Assembly: GCA_026182355.1 (NCBI GenBank)
Contig: JAPFBL010000171.1
Coordinates: forward strand, 1,240,001 to 1,304,000
Source of the DNA: Hermatobates lingyangjiaoensis
Taxonomy: Eukaryota; Arthropoda; Insecta; Hemiptera; Hermatobatidae
Length of the DNA: 64,000 bases
Reading direction: 5' to 3'
Under the pieces are notes generated by a model. That model made no database searches and was not told the DNA's origin. It was given only the letters and a program-made list of their open reading frames with translations. This document shows positions 13,401 to 26,700 of this stretch, one piece after another (position 1 is the first letter of the stretch; each line of letters starts with the position of its first letter). A program made the position numbers and the translations under genes.

Positions 13401-16137
13401 TGCTGGATACTATATACTATCTTAGTGACTGAATTCATGTATCTCTCTTATTTGGGCTTAACATATGCCATCTAATCCAAAAAGGAATCTAATAAAACTG
13501 GGGAACAATACGTTTCGCATGTATTACAGATTGTTTCGTATATATCTTAGTCATGGACGGTACCCGAGAACTGAACACGAATATCATAATTAACTGATAA
13601 AGTAGTTCGTGAAAACTATACAACAAAATCAACATAATATGATTTGAAGACCTATAAGGAACATCAGAAAAAGGCAAATCAGCATGAGCAAACTATGTTG
13701 TCCCTACCTAAAATATCATCATTTGTTCCTTAAAAATAAGAAATGGAGCCAAACAAAAAAAAACTCAGATAAATGTCATATATGTTGATTTAAAAACAGA
13801 TAATGCTGTTAATTTGACTACATTAGAAGCCTGCCTATTTAATTTAAACAACCTTTCCTATTTCATCAAGAAACAGCCCATAAACAATACGACAAGATAA
13901 GTCTATATTTCACCAAAATATAACTCTTGTTTCAACGCTAGTTTGAATAGATTTTTACATTATATATTGTAGTAAAACGGAAAGTGTGACAATTTCTTGA
14001 TACCCATTTAGGTGGTTATAATAGAGCAAAATAATTATACTGTTATCCCAAATTCATTAATTTTTCCTCTCTAATCATGAGTAAACACCACTAATAAATG
14101 TTTCTATTGCTCGTGAGCCAACTAATTACTTTGTTCATCATGATTTTGAGCGGAGTCATAGCACAACACTGAATCAATGTTGTGCTGTGGAAGAAAGACG
14201 TAAACCCATATATCCATGCTGTAAACAGAACCATCAAATTATTTATTAAAGCATGGGCTAGTGCTAGACATTGTTCCTAATCGCAAATATATTGAAAATT
14301 CAATATCTAATATTTAAAACAAAGACGTAGCCCATTTGTGAAAAAGCTTACCACAGAACCTCAGGTCCATATTTCAAGAAAATAAAACAATGGTTGTTTT
14401 TACACTGAAATTAAAAAGTTATGGGGACATCAGAGCTAGGCAAATCAGCATATTGGGTCTATGTTGTCCCTACCTAAGATCTCATCACTTGTTACCCACT
14501 CATTATCTTTACAAACCATTTTTTATTTTGAATATAAGAAAGAATGTACCATGGTCTTCCTAATAATCGGAAGGTATCCAAGAAAAAAGAAAGGAAAACC
14601 AATCACGTTGTAGACGCAACGGCAATGAACTGACCTGGCAAGCGCCAGTACTGTCCCTCGAGCCCGGTCTTAAAGAAATAGAATTAAGAGAAGATATAAA
14701 CCTGAAATTCAGATAAGAAATAGAAGTTTGGTAAATATAAAGAATTTAAAGAGAATTGGAGAGAAATTAAAAAAATATACATTTACATCGAAATCTATCG
14801 TAAAAATCTCACAAAATATAGACAAATTTAAATTAAATATTAAAACACAAAAAATAAAAAAATGAATTAATTCATAAATGATAATAAAGCAAAAAAAATA
14901 AATCAAATATACAAAAATTATATCTGTATAGTAAATAAAAGGTAGAGAATTCGTAGATAAAAATAAAGAATTAGGAAACTAGTTAAGAATAAGATACTCG
15001 TATTTGAAAAATAAAGTTAAAACAAACTATTAGGAAGGAATAGAAAACAAAATAGATATATTCAAAAGGTAAGAAAGGGGAAAAAAATAAATAAGAGAAT
15101 AAAAAATGAAAGAATAAAAAACGTTTAAAAAATGTTTAACATTTTTCTACTTTTTTACGTTTTCATTTATTTATTTATTTTATTCCTTAAGAACAGCTCG
15201 TTTTATATTTAATTTTTCAAGACATTTTATTCTCAACTAGTCTTCTATTTTTTTATTTTTATCTATTCTCTACCTGTTATTTACTGTTACAGATATAATA
15301 ATTTTATTTATTTTATTTTAATTTTTTTTTACTTGTTTTTTTCTTTTCTTTATAATTATTATTTATGATTATTCAATTTCCCTTGTTATTGCTTATGATT
15401 TTTTTTTTAAATTAATTTATATATTTTTTGTATATATTTTGCGATACTTTATTTTGAGAAAATTTACAGAACAAAACTAACACAACGTTAGACAGAAAAC
15501 TTACAGAAGTATAAAATTTTGAAACAGAAAAACTACATTAAAGATTATTTCACAAAGAAAAATAGTCTGTGAATTTTAACAACTCTCGAGTTTGAATCAA
15601 CACGTGAATGAACAGAAAAACAAGCAAGGTAACCAAAAATTGGTTCTTCTGTAATACTTCTGTAAGTTTTCTCACTAACCTATTGTCAAAATTTCCATTG
15701 TAATTTCTTATTTGTAACTAATTGCGCTTTTTAAGTGGTTTGAAGTTTAAATGATTAAATTATTTCTTATACCATTGTTGTTTTGTAGGCCTATGAAAAA
15801 GGTTTTAAATAAAAACCGAAACGTTGGCAATGAGAGTTTAATTTGAACCTGAAGAACTGACCGAGTCCTGATAAACTTTAATGTCATATATATGTATAAA
15901 TACTGATAAAAGTATCGACAGTAGAATAGAAACAAAACTAAAGTTTATCGGGACTAGGTCAGTTGTTCCTCAGGTTCAAATTAAACTCTCATTGCCAACG
16001 TTTCGGTCTTTATTTAAAACCTTTTCCATAGGCAGAACGTTGGCAATGAAAAAGGTTTTTAATAAAGACCGAAACGTTGGCAATGAGAGTTTAATTTGAA
16101 CCTGAAGAACTGACCTAGGACCGATAAACTTTAGATT

Positions 16138-16179
<42 letters not shown>

Positions 16180-16407
16180 CTGATAAAACGAAATACGATC
16201 CAAACTGGACACAATACGAGTTCGAGATTAACAAAGAGCAACACACAAAGTAGGGAAACACACTTACAGACTCAAATTTTGCGCCTACAACGTGCTTGGT
16301 CTCCCATTTTCTTTTCTCCTGAAGACGGATTACCCGAAAATTTGAGTCTGTAAGTGTGTTTCCCTACTTTGTGTGTTGCTCTTTGTTAATCTCGAACTAG
16401 TATATAT

Positions 16408-16443
<36 letters not shown>

Positions 16444-19400
16444 ATCATGATAAACGAAAAACGGTCCGATAGGACAGATAACACTTAATATAAACAGTGA
16501 CACATAGACTGAAACATAACAAAAGACTCACTTTTCAATATTTCGACCGTAATGGTGGTCGAAATATTGAAAAGTGAGTCTTTTGTTATATTTCAGTCTA
16601 TGTGTCACTGTTTATTTTAAGTATATATACCATATAAATAGACTTTGACGAAAACCGCTTGTTACGGATAAAGATCTTATTTTCCCATTTCATATTGTGG
16701 TTTGATCATTGATACATATATTACACATGTATGGGTATTCAGAAATGGCAGAATAAACAGAATTAACTACAATCAAATAAATCGCTATAAAAATCAATGC
16801 AACTATTAAGAAGTGGTAAGACCTTTGTAGATACGAGACCTTTGTATTGACTCGCAGTTGAGTCGACCTTAGTCAGAGTTGTCTCCTTTTGAAAACAGTA
16901 CATGTATGGACATAGCTACAGGTATACGACAACATGTTATTTCTTTACACTTTATTAGTCACCACCCGGTTAGTGAACGAAGAGAAAAGGTTTTAATTAA
17001 TTTTAAATAAATGGGGAACTATAACTTGAAGTTCAAAAGACCCAATAGTATACCGCATGCCGTGGAACTAAACGATGTTACTTGACTATGCCAGAAGCTA
17101 GAGGGTTTTAATAAAGTAAAAATACCATTTAATTCAGCAGTAAACAAAACAGCAAATAATCAATTCGACCAATTCCTTAAAAAAAAAAAAAAAAAAAAAA
17201 AAATGGAAGTTGTTGAAGATAAAAACTTCATCAAAGCAACATCATTCACAGATCAACAGAGACAGGTAAACGAAGTCAGTCTCACGTTGAGGAGGATAGA
17301 GCGAGGCATTCTCATACAAGGTATATTTCACCAAAGTATCTTAAAATTATAACTATCAGTAAAAGATTATTTTATCTCCCGTCTCTGGGAGTTTGAAAAT
17401 AGGGTTTTGTTTGCCTCTAGGCATCTATCTGAAGTTGGCATTCTAGGAATAGCAGTGACACAGAACACATGAAAACCCGAGGAAAACCACGTGTCGATAG
17501 TTAATAATAAATTATTTATGATCTCATCATGAATTCCTATTCACTCACGCTGTAGGAATAAATTCTGCAATTGAAAGCCGTAAAATAATGACAAATTTCT
17601 CTTTTTAAGCAGATAAGGATTGTTTGGTTTTGCAAGAGAAATTCTCTAGAAATTCACTAGTCAATGAATTACAAAAAACTTGATGAAAGTAGACAAACAA
17701 ATTAAATTCAAAGCAATGGAACCTTCCACCAATGCGTTTCGAGTGAGAATGTCATATGATGAAGGAATCAATTCTTCCTTATTTGTACAAGAAATTATAC
17801 ACTTTTCAATACAAGTGATTCTACATTGATTAAATAACTTATAAGAATAGCAGTTTAGTAAATGTAAAAATGAACAAACCATGCATAAACTCGAAAAGCT
17901 TGTTGACAACTGTCTTGAGGAATTTCCAATGGAGTTTGAGAAACCTTGGGTACTGGCCAACGACATACATGATATTTGAAGCAATGATGGCTTTGTTGTC
18001 TTTGCCCTTCTTCTGTTCACACAAGCCAAGCAAATCCTTGATCACAGTCACCAGAAACTTCTTCTCATCCTCCTCGTTCATTGACCCGGAAACACTGCCA
18101 ATGGCCCAGCATAGCTGCAAAGGACTTTTATTACTCAAAAGAAACTAACTATTTAAAACACCTTGAGCTTCTTAACTTTTTTGATTGCTTAAATACAATA
18201 TACTGCAGTAGAACTAGAGTTATACTGGATCAACGAGCATGGTTCCTTCACAGAGCTTACTTTTAAGGGAAACAACTTCAATCGATGCGATGAATAAATA
18301 CTTGCATGCGTTCATTTTTATTCATCGCATCCAAAAAATGTTAAAATTTCTGTTTTTAGAAATATGTTTTTGAGAACTTTAAGAGTTTCCTCTCCTGAAT
18401 TCCTTAATGAAGAGATTAATAACATTTGGTCAATTGCCCTTTCATTAAAATACCCCTCTTCTTATATCGATTTAGCTTTGAAGGGTGCTAAAAAAACTTT
18501 CTCTAATACTTCAACAGAGCCCCTCTTATTATCAAATTCTATAGTTTTGCCATACCACGAATCATTGGACCCCCTTCCAAGATTAGCCAAACAACTTGAT
18601 TTTAATATAGTGTTTTCTAATCATAATAACGTGGGTAATATGTTAATAAAAAACTCTCCCAGCGAATTGGAGTCCGCTGGTATTTATAAAATTCCGTGCA
18701 AAAATTGCCATAAAATTTATATTGGTCAAACTGGTAAATCATTAAAGACACGTGTAAAACAACACCAATATAACGTAAGTAGACAGGAAAAAAGTAGTGC
18801 CTTATTCTTGCATATAAAAAATGAAAATCATCATATTGATTGGACAGGAGCTAAATTTATTACCTATGAAAAATCAATGTTGTTAAGAAATATTATTGAA
18901 TCGTCTCTAATTAAATTTAATAGATCTAATATTATAAACATTAGTAACGGTCTCTCTTCAAACTTGATACTTTCGTCACGAGGGCAATAGCCTCTTCAAA
19001 GAGGGTTGACAGCTAGCGGATAGTTTTTTACTTTTTCTTACTGTACTCCTTTGTTTCCCCAAACATCCCTTTCTGGACATTAGTCCTTTCCTGTGCTTTC
19101 ACCCTTTTAAAATACCACTTCCCTCCCACTCTTCTCAACTCCTCACCAGATGTTTTCTGCATCTAGTGTTCAGTTGGGTTTTTGACTCTGACGAAGACCG
19201 CTTGTTACGGTTGAAAGATCTTAGTCTTGTTTTCCCATTCTTATTGTGGTTTAATCATTGATTGTTGTTTCACGTGTTTATGTGAAATCTTTATATATAT
19301 ATATATATATAACTTTAAATTACACAAAGCACGAGACAGAGAAGAGAATAAAAAGAACACTTACAGAATTCAATATTTCGAACTGTTGTTCGTCATCAGG

Positions 19401-19955
19401 AGAGTAGACTAGAAGAGAGGACGAAGTGAGAGAGATCTCCCCACGTCGAAGAACGGAGCGCGAATGAAGCAATAAAGAGTCAACCGATGAGAGCAGCACT
19501 AGCGTAAAAAAGGAGCTAGGCACTAAACGTCGGAGAACGGAGAAAGCAAAAAAATAGATAAAATTGTAAAATTAAAAATTATAAAAAAGGAAATAATAAA
19601 AAAAAATATATTAATATGAATATATAAGTTAAAAATAAAAGGAAAAACATATAAAAGTTAACGCTTCTGATTTAAACCGGGATCTGATCGGGCCCCCAAT
19701 AACCATATGTGGGCCTCCTCAGACGCTCTTAATGTCAAACTACGGTCATCAGTGGTCACTAGCTTAATTATTTGAACAGTAAAGCAGTCATTAAAAGAAA
19801 GGTTATGGCTGTTGGCATGGATAGCTACAGGAAGCTGTTTGCGCTGACCGACCGAAGCTCTATGGCCGTTCAAACGCTCATTGAGCTTGGTAGAAGTCAT
19901 ACCAATGTAGAATGCTCCACATTGTCTACAGTTCAGTCGGTAGACGCAAAATATA

Positions 19956-19996
<41 letters not shown>

Positions 19997-20685
19997 CTAT
20001 CAGTAACTATCAGTATTTATATTACATATTCCAGTCGATTATCTTATTTATTCTATTCATATACTTATCAATATCTAATATATAATTTTGTTCGTCTGTA
20101 TGTTTGTATGTCCGTTTGTCCTCTATGCATTCCTCACAGACTTGACGAATCTTTCTGAAATTTTACATGTGGCCACATGTGATAATAAGGAAGGTTTTAG
20201 GCCACTTTGCAAAGCACCAATAATTTTGTTCGTCTGTATGTTTGTATGTCCGTTTGTCCTCTATGCATTCCTCACAGACTTGACGAATCTTTCTGAAATT
20301 TTGCATGTGGCCACATGTGGTAATAAGGAAGGTTTTAGGCCACTTTGCAAAGCACCAATAATTTTGTTCGTCTGTATGTTTGTATGTCCGTTTGTCCTCT
20401 ATGCATTCCTCACAGACTTGACGAATCTTTCTGAAATTTTACATGTGGCCACATGTGGTAATAAGGAAGGTTTTAGGCCACTTTGCAAAGCACCATCCCC
20501 CCACTGGGAGCCCACATCAACCATAGACAAAAACCTTTGGGCATCCCTGGCTTACACTAAGGGCTCCCAGTGGGGGGATCCCACATCAACCATAGACAAA
20601 AACCTTTGCGCATCCCTGGCTTACACTAACCACATTCCCTTAGTACAAGCCTAAAACGAAAAGTGTGTGTGTGTGTTTTGCTAAC

Positions 20686-20725
<40 letters not shown>

Positions 20726-23700
20726 AAGTAGTTTCACATTGTATTTAAGCAGAAAAATGTAAATAATTAAATACGTTCCCTTTCTTTAAATTAATGCTTA
20801 TATTAGCAACACTGAGAGAAGGGGACTATTTTAAAATGAATTAATTCAGATGGCATTGATTAGAGGAACAGTAGAGCTGAATCATTCTAAAAAGGCGCCA
20901 ATTATACTCCTAGTTTAGTTCTCCGCGTCATTCCAAATATCTTTAAACCTTTTTATTGTGTTAACCATTTAATTTTTGAGGCATGCTAGAGAATATTTGG
21001 ATTTCTTATGCATGATCATTATCCAACAGTTGTTCACCTCTCTGTCCATCTAGAAAATGGACAGAGAGTCTACTTTACAATGCTTTTTCCTCAGAATGTT
21101 ATTATTTGAAGTGAAAGGTCCAACCTCATTTAATGACCTTAGAACAGTGAATGGGATTGTGTATCCAACTTACAGAGAAGCTTGCTTGCAGAGAGGATTG
21201 CTTGAAGATGATGCTCAATGGGATGCTACACTTTCAGAGGCCTCAGTATCAACTTCTCCTTCTGGACTAAGAACACTTTTTGCAATGCTTCTCAATGCAT
21301 GCAATGTTAGTGATCCTGTCAGACTTTGGACAAAGTACAAGGATGATTTAACAGAAGATTATCATTATCAAATGCAGTTACAATTTCCAGAAATTGAAAT
21401 TACTTACAATGATCAAATCTACAATAAGTCATTGATTGACATAGAAAATAAAGTTCTCACTATGGGAGGGAATGAACTTCAAATTTATGGTCTTCCTAAA
21501 CCAATCAGAAACAATGAAAGTGGATTAAGCAGAGAAATGTTAAGAGAAACCTCTTATGACATAGAAGCTCTAACCAGATTCATTAATGAAAATGAGCCAA
21601 AGCTCTTACCAGAGCAAAATAGAGTTTATGTGGAAATTTTAGATTCAGTTCAAAAGAATCATGGAGGCATTTTCTTCTTGGATGCTCCAGGTGGTACTGG
21701 GAAAACTTTTGTGACTAAATTGGTACTAGCTAAAGCAAGGCAGAAAGGAAGAATTGCTCTGGCTGTTGCATCTTCAGGAATAGCAGCTACACTTTTGCCT
21801 AATGGAAGAACAGCCAACTCTACATTCAAGCTTCCCATAGATTTGTCCAGTAATGAAAATCCTTTTTGCAATATTACTAAAAGTTCAAATATTGCCCAAG
21901 TTCTCAAAAAATGTAGTCTTATCATCTGGGATGAATGTACTATGGCACACAAGAAAGCTCTGGAAGCTGTTGATAGAACTTTGAAAGATATCAGAGAAAA
22001 TGACTTGCCAATGGGAGGAATAACTTTAGTTTTGTCTGGTGATTTTAGACAAACTCTCCCAGTGATCCCAAAAGGTACAAAAGCAGATGAAATAAAAGCT
22101 TGCTTAAAGTCTTCAAGATTGTGGAGGAATGTGAAGAATCTTAAACTCCAAACAATATGAGAGAATATTTGCAAAGAGACCGATTGTCTAAGCAATTTGC
22201 AGAAGATTTATTGGCCCTTGGAGGAGGAACTGCACCATTGGATAATGATGGTTTATTAGATCCATCAAGAATAAGTACAATAGTGAAAACAGAAACTGAT
22301 CTGATTTGTAATGTGTTTCCAAATCTACAAGAAAATTTCAAGTCTGAGAAGTGGTTGTGTGAAAGGGCTATTCTAGCACCTCAAAATTCTACAGTGAATT
22401 CAATCAATTCTCAGCTAATTAATTCCCTGGAGGGAGGCACCATGAATTACAAATCTATTGACATGTTATTGATCCAAATGAAGCAGTGAATTATCCAGTT
22501 GAATTTTTGAATTTTTTGAGATGTCTGGTCTGCCTTCTCATAAATTAGAACTTAAAATTGGTGCCCCAATAATGTTACTTAGAAATTTGATCCACCTAAG
22601 CTTTGTAATGGGACTAGATTTGTTATCAAAAAAATGATGCCTCATGTTATTGAAGCAATAATTCTATCTGGATGTGCAGCAGGAGAATCAGTTTTCATAC
22701 CCAGGATACCAATATCACCAACTGATTCTGTAATTCAATTCAAGAGGCTGCAATTTCCAATAAAGTTATGTTTTGCCATGACTATTAATAAGTCTCAAGG
22801 TCAGACTCTGAAAGTAGCAGGCTTACACTTGAAAGAACATTGTTTCTCACATGGTCAACTTTATTTGGCTGCTCAAGAGTTGGAATTAAATCAAATCTGT
22901 TCATATATGTACCACAAGGCAAAACTAAGAATATAGTTTACAGAGAAGTATTGTAAAGGATTGTGAAATGTACGATTTGCTTTCAAGATAATTGAAAATA
23001 TGAATGTCTCATACAGTTGTCTTAAATATGATATTGTATATCTTTGTCTAATTATGAAGAAATATATGTTAGAAATAAAAATTACTATTCTGTCTATCAT
23101 TTCTTCTCTTTATTCCCGAGCAACGTCGGGTACTTCTGCTAGTATATATATAAAACTATAGTTTTGTTTCTATTCCACGGTCGATACTTTTATCAATATT
23201 TATATATATATATAAATAGGTGTGTTCTCTAATCGGGGTTCGGTCAATTTTCCAGGATAAAAAAACAAACTCTCGTTTATTGCCAACGAGAGTTTGTTTT
23301 TTATCCTGGAAAATTGACCGAACCCCGATTAGAGAACACACCTATTCTATCAAACGGTCGATATATTATTGAATCTGTTATATATATATAAATATATATA
23401 CAAAACCAAAGTTTATCGGGACTCGGTCAGTTCTTCAGGTTCAAATTAAACTCTCATTGTCAACGTTTCGGTCGTTATTTTAAATATTTAAATTATTTTA
23501 CAAAGAAAAATAATTTGTAATGTAATATTTAGTTTTTCTGTTTCAAAATATATACTTCTGCCTATGAAAAAGGTTTAAAATAAAAACCGAAACGTTGGCA
23601 ATGAGAGTTTAATTTGAACCTGAAGAACTGACCGAGTCCCGATAAAATTTAGTTTTGCTTATATTCCACGGTCGATACTTTCATCAATATTTATATATTG

Positions 23701-26700
23701 ATCTTACATATATAATATATTATATATATATATATATATAAAGATTTGACATAAACACGTGAAATAACTATCAATGATCAAACCACAATATGAAATGGGA
23801 AAACAAGACTAAGATCTTTCAACCGTAACAAGCGGTCTTCGTCAGAGTCAAAAACAACCCAACCCAGCAGTTGGGTTTTTGACTCTGACGAAGACCGCTT
23901 GTTAAGTTGAAAGATCTTAGTCTTGTTTTCCCATTATATATTGTGGTTTAATCATATATATCAATATATGCAGTCTTTCTGACTCTGGAGAGAGCGAGAT
24001 ATTGGTATTAATTAGAACTTGCGGTTAAAAACCCATAAAGATGTGCAACCAAACAACAACATTGACTCGTACCACCAGCAAGCGAATGAAACAAAGCTTA
24101 TCTTGTTTTTGACATTTGATTTACCGTGTTGAGGTTCTTCCAAGACCACTCTGTTCCATTGACTTGATTTTGCAGCTTCTCTGTCATGATCTTCTCAGTG
24201 TCAGCATAATCAAGATGAGTAAGCAAGACAAGTGTTTCCCTCATGTTTTTGTACAGATTAATAGTGTCCGTGTCCTTCATGAACTCTCTTACAACTTCTC
24301 CATTTTCATTTTCAACAACTAGTACTTCTTCAGGTTTCGCCATTCTGCTTATCATGATGTATCTAACCTGTAAAAGCACATAAATTAATATGTAAAACAA
24401 CATGAATTAGGAATCAAGTAACAAATAACGAACAACACATTGTTTGAGCAAGAAAGATGAACAAAGAGCAATAATAAAAAGAACGAAGGTGCTAAATTAT
24501 TCAAATAATCCTGAGGCTAGCGAGCCAATGAGGTTCTTTCAACTAATTTGTTTGGTTTTATTGATATTTCACATTTATTGAAGGTACACATTTTCATTTA
24601 TAAATAAATCATATTTTATATGAACTTTATTAAGTTTACACAGACATATCTGTAATGTTTTTGCTGAAAAGTAAGGGTTATAAAAAAACATATATTTCAT
24701 TCTGAGGTAAAATGGATAAACCAACAAAAGTCTCCACTCATTTGTGTGGAGACTTTTGTTGGTTTATCCATTTTACCTCAGAATGAGTAAATACCACACA
24801 ATTACGGATTGCACAACTAATGATTTAACCATATATTTGTATGTATATCACCTCCTGAAGTCACTCTTGTAAATTAAAAGCCACATATTGAATGAAAAAC
24901 ATTTAAAATGCAGAAAATCATAAACTTAGCAATAAATCCTATTAATTAGATCATTTTTAATCTATAAGCTGAGGACATAAATATTATTTTTTATCCTTAA
25001 AATAATAAGAACCAGAAATTAAAAAAGGAGACTACGATGACGTGCCTACTATAATGTATACTTTTGTTTGTCTGTTTCCTTTAATTTAAGAGCCAAAATA
25101 TTATATATTAAAATTAACATAGATACATTTCGATCAGAAGAACCAATAATAATATAGCATAATGATCACTGTCAGGTAATGTTCTCAATCATACTTGTCG
25201 AGCATTAAAAAAATTGTAATTCAATTACTTAATTTTGTAATTATGAGTTCGTTGACAAAGCCAATATGATTATGAGTTCAACAAAGCCTGTTTGTTGACA
25301 AGGTCAAGAAACCAAAACAATACCAAAAAAATCTGGCATGGCCTACACGCTACTTTGAAATAAGTAAACATCAATTATATAAGTATACACCAACTGATAT
25401 TTTTTGTTGTTTACATTTAAATCAATATGTATGATTTATTTAAATTTCGCTATAACAATTTTATTACTTATAAGAATCGTAAAATTAGTTATGTAAAATC
25501 CTTGTATGATACCAAGGAGAAGGAAGTGCAAGGAGACCATCCTCCGGAAGCGCAGAGGGCCCAAAAGCGCCAACTAGTGGGAGTCAACCTCCCACCAAAT
25601 GCACCTGAGGACCCGAAGAAGACTGCACTTTCTCCCGAAACGCAGGGAGCCTGAATCGGCATTATCAATGACGGTTTGTGCAGATTGTGCAAAGAAGAGG
25701 AAGAAACACCGTTGCACCTGTTGGCTGACTGACAGGTAACTGACAGCTAACTCTGCTGCTCAGAGGTAGGTGTTCGGGACACTCAACCAAACCATAGAAA
25801 AACTTTTACCGCTGGACCCAGCAAAAGTGCTGAGCTTCTTGGAGGCGTTGAAGCTAACTGCTGGGTTACTTTAGTACAAAAGGAGGAAATTACAATTGTT
25901 TAAGACGCAGTGCTATAGACAACCTCAAATAATAATAATAATAGTTTAGGAGGAAAAAAATGTCCAAAAACACATTTTGGAAAAAAAAGTGTTTTTCCCA
26001 TTATGGATAATTGTCCCCAAACTATACAGCACATCTACTCCCTAAGGCCCATCTTTGTGTAAAATATCTATCTGATCCATCAAAGATTATGAACTGTAGC
26101 ATGTGCACAAGCTTTTGGATACACACACAGGCATCATCGAAAAAACGTCATAAACGACTTTGGGGACATCAAAACGTAATTCCGTCAAAATCTTGAAATG
26201 GAATTCTTTCACGATCACTATATTTAGTTATAATAAAGTAAAAAAAATCACTAAAGATATACAAGAATAGAGTTAAAAACAGATTCTTAAAATATATTGA
26301 AACAACGAAAATATAATATTTAACAAAATAAAAAATGTAAAAGTGAATGAATTAAGGTTAAGTTAAAAGATACTTAGTCATGTAAAACTCACCTTGGTGA
26401 GAACTGGAGCGTAGTATTGCCGCCTCATCTGTGCTATTGCTGAATTAATTTGCGAATGATAGTAAACACTTTCGTTTGATATACGTTCTGAATAAAGTTC
26501 ATCAACCAAAACACTCCAGTATTCCAAACATATTTTAAACACTTCCACGTTGTCTACTTCTGATATCAACACTAAATAATGAAGTCCCTGAAAGAATATG
26601 TTACTGTCAACATTTTAATCACATTGGTGGCATATAGTTCTATAGATCATTCCTAAAAAATACATTTACGACCATCGATTTTTTTCGTCTACTTCAATGC

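Larger units (their letters stand above)
10800..14510. repeat. locally duplicated intron block
   Basis: Several segments occur twice in this intron in the same orientation: 11528-11728 with 12489-12691 (nearly identical), 12078-12166 with 14034-14121, 11290-11424 with 13518-13662, 10815-10930 with 13925-14040, 11739-11846 with 13785-13890, 12695-12760 with 14121-14180, and 13140-13305 with 14340-14496. The order shows rounds of tandem duplication of kilobase units, followed by divergence. No coding frame spans it. Confidence 0.8.
20074..23142 (+). mobile_element. Helitron, 3.07 kb, degenerate
   Basis: Starts TCTAATATATAATTTTGTTC after an A, and ends with the classic 3' terminus: a hairpin (CCCGA...TCGGG in CCCGAGCAACGTCGGGTACT) then TTCTGCTAG and a T. 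It has no target duplication, as expected. It contains a three-unit tandem repeat near the 5' end, a duplicated 69-bp segment, a (CA)n palindrome and a broken Pif1-family helicase. The Rep (HUH) domain is missing. It lies in XPO1 intron 8, opposite to the gene. Confidence 0.9.

Noticed and set aside
10371..14496. CRISPR-like spaced repeats
   Set aside because: Spacing is 0.4-1.8 kb, the flanks are duplicated too, and the host is a eukaryote.
14709..14906. Phe/Ile-rich 65-codon frame
   Set aside because: Low-complexity product of the AT-rich inverted repeat.
20088..20654. 188-codon frame with a three-fold repeated peptide
   Set aside because: Created by the 138-bp tandem repeat, whose unit length is a multiple of three; non-coding Helitron 5' region.
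21659..22195. 178-codon minus-strand frame
   Set aside because: Antisense shadow of the Helitron helicase.
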